Assembly (NCBI GenBank): GCA_947489315.1
Contig: CANLCX010000002.1
Span: 372,001-436,000 of the forward strand
From: an uncultured Sphingomonadaceae bacterium
GTDB lineage: Bacteria > Pseudomonadota > Alphaproteobacteria > Sphingomonadales > Sphingomonadaceae
Direction: 5' to 3'
DNA length: 64,000 nucleotides
In this document: positions 17,487 to 25,135 of the stretch, piece after piece
How the letters are laid out: each line of letters starts with the position of its first letter
How positions within the stretch are numbered: the stretch's first letter is position 1
Notes under the pieces: generated by a model
Seen by the model: only the letters and a program-made list of their open reading frames with translations
Database searches by the model: none
Told to the model about the DNA's origin: nothing
Program-made: the position numbers and the translations under genes

Positions 17487-18218
17487 TCAAACCACCCCGC
17501 CCCGCCATGTCGGCATCTCCGTCTCGCCCAGTGCCACGGCAACGGCGGCGCTGGCTTGCAGGCGGGTGCTGTCGTAAATGGGTAACGGGGAGACATCTGG
17601 CGTGATCAGCAGCGGAATTTCCGTGCAGACCAAAGCAGCGGCGTCACAACCCTGGACCTTCAGATCATCGATGATCCGGACGAAGACCTGCCGCGTATCC
17701 TCCCGAAACTCGCCAAGGCATAGTTCGTCGAAAATCGCCTTTTGAATAGTCTCCCGATCGGCGGGCGCGGGGATGGAGCGCTCCAGCGCGCGGCGGGCCA
17801 GCGCGTCTTTGTACACCGGGCCTTCCATCGTCCAGCTTGTGCCAAGCACGCCCAGATGTCGCCGCCCATCCGCCTGCGCCTGTGCCGCGACGACTTCGGC
17901 AATATGCAGGCACGGGATCGGAAAGGGCTCACCGGGCTGCTCCAGCGCAATATGGGCGGTATTGTCCGGCAGGATGAAAAAATCCGCGCCTGCATCGGCC
18001 AACCGCTCTGCATCTTCCCAAAAAATCTGCCGCAGCGCCGCCAGATTACCGCGCTCCCACAGGTCCAGTGTCGGCGCCATCGCCCCGCCGCTCATCGTGA
18101 TGCGCGGATGATCATGCGCGCCCATTATCCGAATACCCTCTTGCCACACCGTCCGGTAAGACAGCGTCGCGCCCTCTGCGCTGTGGGCGAGTATGCCGAT
18201 ATGGAGCGGCTCGCTCAT
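17487..18218 (-). CDS. Aspartate/glutamate racemase family protein lacking the first catalytic Cys
   Basis: This 243-residue protein has the duplicated alpha/beta fold of cofactor-independent racemases (RacX/YgeA branch). The second catalytic cysteine is present (Cys198 in AALVCTEIPLLI), but the first position, normally C/T-N-T-x-H, reads LPDNTAH with Asp85. This argues against a classical two-cysteine racemase; it may be an isomerase or hydrolase variant or a one-base epimerase. It overlaps the upstream lipoprotein gene by four bases (ATGA) and lies downstream of the keto-acid cleavage enzyme, which suggests a role in amino-acid or keto-acid breakdown (inference). Confidence 0.8.
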   Translation of the reverse strand: MSEPLHIGILAHSAEGATLSYRTVWQEGIRIMGAHDHPRITMSGGAMAPTLDLWERGNLAALRQIFWEDAERLADAGADFFILPDNTAHIALEQPGEPFPIPCLHIAEVVAAQAQADGRRHLGVLGTSWTMEGPVYKDALARRALERSIPAPADRETIQKAIFDELCLGEFREDTRQVFVRIIDDLKVQGCDAAALVCTEIPLLITPDVSPLPIYDSTRLQASAAVAVALGETEMPTWRGGVV

Positions 18219-18610
18219 GGCGTTTCCGGGTCCAGCGTTAGCGAGGTGATCGCGGGAAAATCATCGCTCATCACCGCGCCGCCGCCATCATATTGCTTGC
18301 CGATACCAAGGGTGATGGTCGCCGGGCGCCATTCAAATTTCGAGGCAAAGGACGCCTCCGCCATCCAGCTGATGCAAGCACCAACCGTGCACAGCGCAGT
18401 TTTCAACGCGCCATCCGGCTGATCCGCAGGGCGATAATGGACATAGCAGTTATCACCGCATTCAAAGCCGGTGAGCATGACCTGCTGGCGCTGCTCCGGC
18501 TCTGCGGTTGCGCTCCATGGTGGCTCGCTGGCCGGCGATCCGCCGGTGGCGCAGGCGCTTAACGCCAATAGGGCGGCCCCAAAGGTGAGAGTTATGATCC
18601 TTTTTTTCAT
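18215..18610 (-). CDS. Putative lipoprotein of unknown function
   Basis: This 131-residue protein has signal MKKRIITLTFGAALLALSAC (lipobox LSAC, Cys20) and a mature part with four cysteines (FECGDNCYVHY and ALCTVGACIS), which likely form disulfides in the periplasm. I do not recognise a family. The ATG at 18610 places the signal correctly; an upstream in-frame ATG at 18652 would add 14 polar residues. The end overlaps the racemase start (ATGA), so the two are translationally coupled. Confidence 0.72.
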   Translation of the reverse strand: MKKRIITLTFGAALLALSACATGGSPASEPPWSATAEPEQRQQVMLTGFECGDNCYVHYRPADQPDGALKTALCTVGACISWMAEASFASKFEWRPATITLGIGKQYDGGGAVMSDDFPAITSLTLDPETP

Positions 18611-18669
18611 GACCGCCGTTGTTCCATCGCTCCACTGGTTCGTCAACCGCATCGCTTGATCAAAACGGC

Positions 18670-19584
18670 CTATGCCGCAAATGGCACCGGATAAGTCGGC
18701 AGGTGCAACATCGCCGCGGCCTGTTCCGGCGTCGCGATCGGTCGGCCCAACCGCCCGGCCAGGTCCACAACCTCCTCGACCAGCTCCACATTGGTCGGCG
18801 TGCGCGGGCCGCCATAAGGTTCTATCCCGACCTGGACATGGCCGCCGCGTTTAATCGCTTCTTCCGCCAGACCACAGCCGACACAATCATCGCCAAATGC
18901 GGACACCGACCAAGGCAAGTCGCTGCCCTCGATCATCTCCAGATAGGCGTCGAGCGCCTTGGCCGTTGGCGGTAGGCCGAATGACATATTATCCGCACCG
19001 AAGTAGAATTTCATAATCCCGCCCGGCGGCAATTTACCGGCGCGATGCAGCGACATGATGAACTTCACAAAACCGGGTTCAAAGATCGAAATGCTCATCC
19101 CGAGATTGAGCCGCCGGCACGCTTCGACATAATAGTGGCTGTCATGCGCATCATTGCGATAGACCAGCTGGGTCGGCAGATACGCGCCGTCCTCGCCCGG
19201 TATCGACACACTAAAGCTTCCCGGATCACACAGCCCCTGCGCGATCAAGCCTTCCTCAGCCATCGCCTCGATATGGGCAAAGCGTGTCTCGACCGGCACA
19301 CCGCCCGGTGGGTCAGCGGGCATAGTCGGCGTCAATATCGCATCGGGGCGGATCGCCAGCAGCTTGCGCCACGGCCGCGCATAATTCTCTGCGTCCATCG
19401 CCCCCGTCTTCCCGAACACCGGATCACGCGTATGATTATGCACCAACGCCGCCCCCGCCTCCATACATTCAACCGCCTGCGCAACGATATCGTCGTCGTC
19501 ATAGGGGACAGTCGGGTTTTGCTCCGGCTTTACCGAGCCGTTGAGCGAAACTTCGATGATGAGCGGTGTGTCGGATTGGGTCAT
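18670..19584 (-). CDS. 3-keto-5-aminohexanoate cleavage enzyme family (BKACE) protein
   Basis: This 304-residue Zn-dependent TIM-barrel protein is of the BKACE family, which condenses a beta-keto acid with acetyl-CoA to give acetoacetate and a new acyl-CoA. The conserved metal motif is seen as LVHNHTRDP near residue 48, and the family C-terminal part as GGHVQVGIEPYGG. Family members accept varied beta-keto acids (from lysine fermentation, carnitine and others), so the substrate is unassigned. It is first in a run with the lipoprotein and racemase-like genes. An AGGG lies about 9 bases before the ATG. Confidence 0.9.
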   Translation of the reverse strand: MTQSDTPLIIEVSLNGSVKPEQNPTVPYDDDDIVAQAVECMEAGAALVHNHTRDPVFGKTGAMDAENYARPWRKLLAIRPDAILTPTMPADPPGGVPVETRFAHIEAMAEEGLIAQGLCDPGSFSVSIPGEDGAYLPTQLVYRNDAHDSHYYVEACRRLNLGMSISIFEPGFVKFIMSLHRAGKLPPGGIMKFYFGADNMSFGLPPTAKALDAYLEMIEGSDLPWSVSAFGDDCVGCGLAEEAIKRGGHVQVGIEPYGGPRTPTNVELVEEVVDLAGRLGRPIATPEQAAAMLHLPTYPVPFAA

Positions 19585-19731
19585 GATGAAACCCTAGCAA
19601 AGATAAGCAGTATAAGGAAAGTGCCTTAAATCCCCTCTTTCGCGCGATAGTCGCAGGCATTTTTACGCCTATTAACAATCTGTTATCCAAAATCACATAT
19701 GCCCGTTCCCAACGCATTTGTGGGGAATGAA

Positions 19732-20943
19732 ATGGCGAACGCCGCTTATCAGGAAAGCTATGCCGATTCATCGGAACTTCCTGCTATCGATAAGCAGGAC
19801 GTCTCGCATAAGCTACTCATAGACGGGCTGGAGCGGCGGCTAGCCGGACAGCTCAGTGTCATCATTCCGGTCGGGGTCATCGGATGGATAGCGAGCCTGA
19901 CCGATAACCGCGCTTTATGGATATTTCTGGGCCTGCAGATATTGGCGCAGCTGGCCATTGCCGTCTTCTCGCAGTGGCTGCGCCGCGCCATTGAGACCGG
20001 CAAAAACACCGCGATACGCAAAAATCTGTGGATGATGGCCGAGGCATCGAGCGGGATAATATGGGCTGCGATGATGCTCGACGTCGGGACGCTCATCGGC
20101 GGATCGGATGCGGTGCTGACCACCTGGGTCACGATATTGGTGACCATGGTCGTATCGGTCCTGCTCGCCGCGCCGATTGCCGGTATTGCTTTTCCGCTGC
20201 TTGGCGGATTTACGGCGGCGGTCGCCGCGGGGATATGGCTGTTTGGCAAGGATTTCAGCAGTTTTGCCGAACTCGCACTGGCCTTCATGTGTATCGCCCT
20301 GTTCATCCTTGCCAAGGCGGTCAATCTTCAGGCGCATAAAAGCTGCCATGACGGGATCGAGGTCGAACGGCTGAGCCAGCGGCTGGCGGAAGAGCTGCGG
20401 CGGACATCGTGGCTGTCACAGCATGACAGAATGACCGGCCTGTTGAACCGCTCCGCCCTGCAGGAGCGCATTGCGGAACTCGGGGACATCCCGACCCCCC
20501 TGATCCTGCTCGATATCGACCATTTCAAGCAGATTAACGACAGCTATGGCCACGGCCAGGGCGACGAGGTGATCGCCGCTGTGAGCGCGTGCATCACCGA
20601 AACACTGGACAAAACGGCGCCCGATGCCTTGGCCGCGCGCTGGGGCGGTGAGGAATTTATTATCGCCCTGCCCGACTGCAATGCGCCCAACCATCAAACA
20701 GATGCCGCCGAAATCGCAGAAAGCCTGCGCAGCGCGGTGGCGAAACTGACCCATCCGGACTGGCCCGCACGGCTGCGGGTCACTGGCTCGCTTGGTGTAG
20801 CATATGGCCCTGCGAGCGCCTTTTCCGCTACGTTCAAGAGCGCGGACAGCGCGATGTATGACGCCAAGGAACAAGGCCGGAACCGGGTTGTGTGCGCGGA
20901 TGATCGGAACGGCAAAGTCATAAAACCTGCCCGCGCTGCTTGA
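19732..20943 (+). CDS. Membrane diguanylate cyclase (GGDEF domain)
   Basis: This 403-residue protein has an N-terminal part with five or six transmembrane helices (about residues 40-205), a short coiled linker, and a GGDEF domain (about 225-390) with active-site GGEEF at 305-309. The domain also has the substrate-binding LILLDIDHFKQINDSYGHGQGDE, and near its end SADSAMYDAKEQGRNRV. It makes cyclic di-GMP from two GTP at the inner face of the membrane. No clear RxxD inhibitory site precedes GGEEF. ATG 19732 with GGGGA 7 bases upstream is favoured over 19699. The EAL protein at 29832-30962 could oppose it. Confidence 0.92.
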   Translation: MANAAYQESYADSSELPAIDKQDVSHKLLIDGLERRLAGQLSVIIPVGVIGWIASLTDNRALWIFLGLQILAQLAIAVFSQWLRRAIETGKNTAIRKNLWMMAEASSGIIWAAMMLDVGTLIGGSDAVLTTWVTILVTMVVSVLLAAPIAGIAFPLLGGFTAAVAAGIWLFGKDFSSFAELALAFMCIALFILAKAVNLQAHKSCHDGIEVERLSQRLAEELRRTSWLSQHDRMTGLLNRSALQERIAELGDIPTPLILLDIDHFKQINDSYGHGQGDEVIAAVSACITETLDKTAPDALAARWGGEEFIIALPDCNAPNHQTDAAEIAESLRSAVAKLTHPDWPARLRVTGSLGVAYGPASAFSATFKSADSAMYDAKEQGRNRVVCADDRNGKVIKPARAA

Positions 20944-21044
20944 GCATTGGCCAGAGCATCGGCGCGATCCTTATATGCACCAATACCCCTATTCATAATC
21001 GGCTCACACGCGCCTAGCTATGTTGCATCGCTATGGAGGCCAGC

Positions 21045-21599
21045 ATGAACCTATCGGCCAAACTAAAGCTCTCGCTTAGCCTGATATCCTTTGCCCTGAT
21101 CAGCGCCTGCGCTGGCAAGCCCGGACCCGTCGGCAATAAAGCGGTGCCAGAGCCCGCCAAGGCGGTGGAACTGGATCGCTATCTCGGCAAATGGTTTGAA
21201 ATGGCGCGCTATGAAGCGCCGTTTCAAAAGGGCTGCGACGGCGTGACCGCCGAATATTCCCTGCGTGACACCGATGCGTCCGAGCCAAAGATAAAGGTCG
21301 TCAACAGCTGTACCAAAGACGGCAAAACCACCACCGCCAATGGCAAGGCGAAAATCGTCGAGGGCAGCCAGAACGCGAAGCTGAAAGTCTCCTTCTTCGG
21401 CCCCTTTTACGGCGATTACTGGGTGCTGGACCGGGCGGAAGATTATAGCTGGGCCATTGTCGGCGAACCCAGCGGGCGCTACCTGTGGATGCTCACGCGA
21501 CAGGCACAACCCGAGCCGCAAGTGCGCGCGCGGATTGAGGCGCGGGTGAAAGAGCTTGGCTATGACTGGAATTTGGTGAGGGTTACGGATCAGGGTTGA
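21045..21599 (+). CDS. blc: Bacterial lipocalin (Blc-like lipoprotein)
   Basis: This 184-residue outer-membrane-type lipocalin has lipobox ISAC with Cys22. The mature barrel starts with the lipocalin signature DRYLGKWFEMARYE (GKW at 48-50) and has the later motifs FFGPFYGDYWVLDRAEDYSWAIVG and the C-terminal helix region. Blc-type lipocalins bind lysophospholipids and other lipids in the envelope. ATG 21045 has GGAGG 6 bases upstream; an earlier in-frame ATG at 21033 is less likely. It stands alone, with about 100 bases upstream. Confidence 0.93.
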   Translation: MNLSAKLKLSLSLISFALISACAGKPGPVGNKAVPEPAKAVELDRYLGKWFEMARYEAPFQKGCDGVTAEYSLRDTDASEPKIKVVNSCTKDGKTTTANGKAKIVEGSQNAKLKVSFFGPFYGDYWVLDRAEDYSWAIVGEPSGRYLWMLTRQAQPEPQVRARIEARVKELGYDWNLVRVTDQG

Positions 21600-21708
21600 G
21601 GGTGGGCAGTAGGTCGGTTTAGAGTGTTTGTCATGGGGCTGAGAACGGGCTGCCTTTTAAGTGTGTAATAAAGAGGCGTCACTTTTTCACATACCTTTGT
21701 TCTTCGTC

Positions 21709-21743
21709 AAAATATTTAGACATTGTAATTTACTAAAATATTT
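21709..21743. repeat. Imperfect inverted repeat ahead of the ParB-like gene
   Basis: Two arms, AAAATATTTAG (21709-21719) and CTAAAATATTT (21733-21743), face each other across 13 bases, with one extra A in the second arm. They lie 40-75 bases before the ParB-like start, in the AT-rich upstream DNA. This could be an operator or simply AT-rich chance; each core AAATATTT is itself palindromic. Confidence 0.35.
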
Positions 21744-21782
21744 GTTCATCTTGATGCTTCTGACAAAAGGCTGGCAATCAAA

Positions 21783-23207
21783 ATGAGATTTCATGATATT
21801 CGAGAATTCGGTGTCGAAGACCTTCTTCTTGATGAAGGTAACTACCGATTCAAAAAAGCTGCTAACCAACAGGAATGTGTGGCAAAAATATATAGTGGAA
21901 ACACTAATTATTTCAAAGGCTTACTGAAAAGCATTGCCGAAGATGATATTGGTGAACCTCTGCTTGTGTATGTAAAAGGGAAAAGCAATATTGTCCTTGA
22001 TGGCAATCGGAGGCTAGCCGTTCTGAAAGTTCTTTTAGACGATAGTTACTTGCCCGCAGAAAGTCTTCGCGACTATGTCGAAAAACTTCGTAAACTAAAT
22101 GTTGTCGATTTTTCAAATATTCAAGCACAAGTTTCCTCGAATAAAACACTAATTATGCGCACAGTTTATGAGCGCCATGCCGGAGGTAAGACCGGCAAGG
22201 CCAGAATTGCGTGGAACGCGTACGCGTCGGCACGATTTGGATATTTTGAAGAAATTGGCGGTAGCAACGAATGGCACTTCATAGCACTTCTCACCAAAAC
22301 AGAAGAGAAGCATCCCAATGTTACAAAGTATCTCGATGGCAATAAATTTTCCTATGAAACGTTCAGACGCCTGATGAGGGAGGCTTTCAAAAGAGAACTA
22401 ATTTCACCAGAAATATTCTCATCAAGAAACAAACGAGTGAAAACTACCGCCCCAAAAAATCTCGTTGCCGATGCAATCGCAAAAACTCTCAAAATTTTAA
22501 AGGCAATGAAAGACAGGAAAATCTCGCTGTCTAGAGGCGAAAATTTTGCTGATAAAGATACCGTTGAAAGGTTTTTTGACAATTTTTCGCTCTCGCCAGA
22601 CGCGCAAAGAGCTGCAGATGCCAAAGCCGCTGGCGAAACTCATAATGAATCAGATGACACATCGAACTCCACTTCAGACAATGATGGAAACAAAGATGCT
22701 GACGACAACGAAGCAAATCCACAGAATGACACGGACGACTCATCCAAAAGTAACGGCAGGTCAAACAATCAAAATGGCATAGCAAAGTCAGAAGACGTGG
22801 AGACGAGGCTCAAAACCCTAGGTTCAAAAAAATTGATCGGTCTATACAAGTCGCTTGAGATTGTATCTCTCGAGAGACATCCTCAGCTTATGTATGTAGG
22901 TGCTTGGAGCTTCTTCGAAGTTTTGTCAAAAATTGCTGGGAATACAAAAGCGCACACCACTAGTACGCCCGACTTTCCTTCATTTTTTCGACAGAAAATG
23001 AAGGCATGGAACTTCGATGCAGCGGATCAGTCAGACTGGGGAAATACTTTAGATATCATTTCCAAATACGGCAATTCTACTAAGCATTCAAAACGCTCAA
23101 ACCCTGTTACTGCGATACAGTTAAGAAGCGATTTTTTTGAATTGGAACCATTGATCTTGAAAGTAATTGACGAGGCCATCTCTCAAACCGAAAAAAAGAA
23201 AATTTGA
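21783..23207 (+). CDS. ParB-like (ParB/Srx fold) protein with acidic linker and unknown C-terminal domain
   Basis: This 474-residue protein has three parts. The N-terminal domain carries the ParB-like signature IVLDGNRRLAVLKVLL (residues 70-85) followed by a conserved-looking YERHAGGKTGKARIAW. A low-complexity linker rich in Asp, Asn and Ser spans about 284-335. A helical C-terminal domain (about 336-470) has GAWSFFEVLSKIAG and ISKYGNSTKHSKRS. The ParB/Srx fold includes DNA-binding CTPases and nucleases; which applies here is unknown. Codon use and base composition are far more AT-rich than the flanking genes, implying recent transfer. It overlaps the adenine methyltransferase start by one base (TGATG). 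Confidence 0.75.
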   Translation: MRFHDIREFGVEDLLLDEGNYRFKKAANQQECVAKIYSGNTNYFKGLLKSIAEDDIGEPLLVYVKGKSNIVLDGNRRLAVLKVLLDDSYLPAESLRDYVEKLRKLNVVDFSNIQAQVSSNKTLIMRTVYERHAGGKTGKARIAWNAYASARFGYFEEIGGSNEWHFIALLTKTEEKHPNVTKYLDGNKFSYETFRRLMREAFKRELISPEIFSSRNKRVKTTAPKNLVADAIAKTLKILKAMKDRKISLSRGENFADKDTVERFFDNFSLSPDAQRAADAKAAGETHNESDDTSNSTSDNDGNKDADDNEANPQNDTDDSSKSNGRSNNQNGIAKSEDVETRLKTLGSKKLIGLYKSLEIVSLERHPQLMYVGAWSFFEVLSKIAGNTKAHTTSTPDFPSFFRQKMKAWNFDAADQSDWGNTLDIISKYGNSTKHSKRSNPVTAIQLRSDFFELEPLILKVIDEAISQTEKKKI

Positions 23208-24067
23208 TGAAACAACAATATTATTCACCATTGCGTTACCCCGGAGGCAAAGGAAAGTTGCTTCAGTTCGTGAAAGACCTTGTGGTTCATAATGGCTTGG
23301 AGGATGGCAGCTACAGCGAACCATTCGCGGGAGGGGCAAGCGTAGCTCTTGGTTTATTGCTAGACGATTTTGTTTCGGAAATTCACATCAATGATATTGA
23401 TGAAGGAATATATAGCTTTTGGTTTTCCGTTCTGCAGCAAACAGATGATTTTTTAAAAAAAATTTGGGAAACACCGTTGACCGTGGAAGAATGGCGACGT
23501 CAACTTTACATTCACAAAAATAAATCTGACTTTCCAATGATTGATGTAGGTTTTTCAACGTTCTTCTTAAATAGAACTAATAGGTCAGGTATCGTTAGCG
23601 CTGGAGTAATCGGCGGAATTGATCAGAATGGAAACTACAAAATTGACGCAAGATTTAATAAGGATGGCTTAGCAAAGCGCATCATTCGAATCGCAAATTG
23701 CAAAGACCAGATCAATGTTTACAAGCAAGATGCGTTAGATTTTATAACCAAAACATTGCCAGCTAATAAAACGAAGGGACTGATTTTTTTGGATCCTCCA
23801 TACTACGTCAAAGGAAAAAGGTTATATACCAATTTTTATGAACACGAAGATCATGAAAAGGTAGCGAGCGCAATAAAATCCAGCCCGCACAAACATTGGA
23901 TTGTGACGTATGATAGTGCCGATCAAATTGATGAAATCTATGATCTGAAAAATCAAATCACTTACAACCTTAGATACAGCCTTTCACACCGCAGCAGCGC
24001 AGGGTCTGAGTTCCTTTTCTACAGCGATTCTGTTGAACTTCCCTACCATCCAAACGATGGGCCTTAA
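23207..24067 (+). CDS. DNA adenine N6-methyltransferase (D12/Dam class)
   Basis: This 286-residue Dam-class enzyme transfers a methyl group from S-adenosylmethionine to adenine N6 in DNA. Motif X is RYPGGKGKL (10-18), motif I SEPFAGGAS (37-45), the region FFLNRTNRSGI (119-129) is typical of the class, and motif IV is DPPYY (196-200). The target sequence is not predictable. The gene is AT-rich like its partner upstream and coupled to it (TGATG; a TTG at 23204 is an alternative start). No restriction endonuclease of a known family is adjacent, so it is an orphan, or its partner is the ParB-like protein. Confidence 0.93.
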   Translation: MKQQYYSPLRYPGGKGKLLQFVKDLVVHNGLEDGSYSEPFAGGASVALGLLLDDFVSEIHINDIDEGIYSFWFSVLQQTDDFLKKIWETPLTVEEWRRQLYIHKNKSDFPMIDVGFSTFFLNRTNRSGIVSAGVIGGIDQNGNYKIDARFNKDGLAKRIIRIANCKDQINVYKQDALDFITKTLPANKTKGLIFLDPPYYVKGKRLYTNFYEHEDHEKVASAIKSSPHKHWIVTYDSADQIDEIYDLKNQITYNLRYSLSHRSSAGSEFLFYSDSVELPYHPNDGP

Positions 24068-24158
24068 ACTATTAATGCGATTATAGCGACCGTGCACTCC
24101 ACTCATTACACAACGCGTTCCACCCGCTCGAGCGCAGCGGCAATCTGCCCACCATCTA

Positions 24159-25040
24159 TCACAACCCACCGCGAAACTCCGCATAGGCCGCCATCACATC
24201 CGCTGCCCCTTCGGTCTGCGGATAATGGCCCAGATGGTCCAGCCGCCACGCCGGAACCCGCGGGTTCAGCGCCGCGACCGCGTCGACCAGATGGCCGCCG
24301 GAGACCGGGTCCTGGGTGCCGTTAATCAGCGCGATCGGGCATGGCGGGTGGGTCAGCTGGGCTTCCCAGCGGGGACCGTGGGTGCGGCGGTCGGCGATAT
24401 AGTGGAGCAGCTTGTGCTGCAGCCGGTGGCCGCCGTTGGTGCAGATGACGGCCCAATAGGCGTCGAGTTCCGCTGCGGCGGGCTGCGTATCCTTGCCGAA
24501 AACCTCGCTAAAGCTTTTGCCGAAACGCTCCCGGTTCATCAGGTGCACGAACAGCCAGCCAAAGGGTCCGGTGAGCAATTTTTGAATCGGCCGTGCGCGA
24601 TGCTGCGCGGGGAGCAGGCCGCCGTTGAGAAAGGCGCAGCTCAGCAATTTGTGCGCCAGCCTGCCCTCGCCCTGCCGCGCGAGCAATTCCTGCCCCGGGC
24701 TGACGCCATAATCATGGACGAGGAGATGAAAATCCTGACCCAATAAGGTCTCGGCCAGATGGGCCGCGAGATCGCTCTGTTCCTGTAAATCATAAACATG
24801 CCGCTTCGGCTTGTCGGAAAAGCCAAAGCCAAGAAAATCAAACGCCACCACCCGGTATCGCGCCGTCAGATCCGCCCACATCGGCAGCCAGTCGAGGCTG
24901 GAGGTCGGAAAGCCGTGGAACAAGAGGAGCGGCGGCGCGGACTCGTCACCGCCGGTGCGGACGAAGATTTGATGACCGTGCCATGTGATGTGCTGGCCGT
25001 CTGCTCGCCATTGGGCGGCGGATTGCGTGTTGATAGTCAT
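24159..25040 (-). CDS. MEST-like alpha/beta hydrolase with Asp nucleophile
   Basis: This 293-residue alpha/beta hydrolase of the epoxide-hydrolase/haloalkane-dehalogenase branch has nucleophile Asp110 in LLVHDYGVSPGQELLAR, oxyanion HGFPTSS near 42-48, the DFLGFGFSDKP loop, a cap domain, and the LDHLGHYPQTE His motif near the end. The cap segment LSCAFLNGGLLPAQHRARPIQ closely recalls vertebrate MEST/PEG1 proteins, whose chemistry is unsettled. Composition is normal for this chromosome, unlike the AT-rich genes on both sides. It is convergent with the methyltransferase gene. Confidence 0.85.
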   Translation of the reverse strand: MTINTQSAAQWRADGQHITWHGHQIFVRTGGDESAPPLLLFHGFPTSSLDWLPMWADLTARYRVVAFDFLGFGFSDKPKRHVYDLQEQSDLAAHLAETLLGQDFHLLVHDYGVSPGQELLARQGEGRLAHKLLSCAFLNGGLLPAQHRARPIQKLLTGPFGWLFVHLMNRERFGKSFSEVFGKDTQPAAAELDAYWAVICTNGGHRLQHKLLHYIADRRTHGPRWEAQLTHPPCPIALINGTQDPVSGGHLVDAVAALNPRVPAWRLDHLGHYPQTEGAADVMAAYAEFRGGL

Positions 25041-25135
25041 GGGGAGAATGGAGCAGAATTCGGGGGGCTAGTAAACCACCACCGTAACCAGACAAACGGG
25101 TAATTTGGCAAGGATAAATGTGATCAATAATTATG

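Noticed and set aside
23007-23120. HEPN RNase motif in the ParB-like C-terminal domain
   Set aside because: The segment KYGNSTKH lacks the arginine of R-x4-6-H, so an RNase call is not supported.
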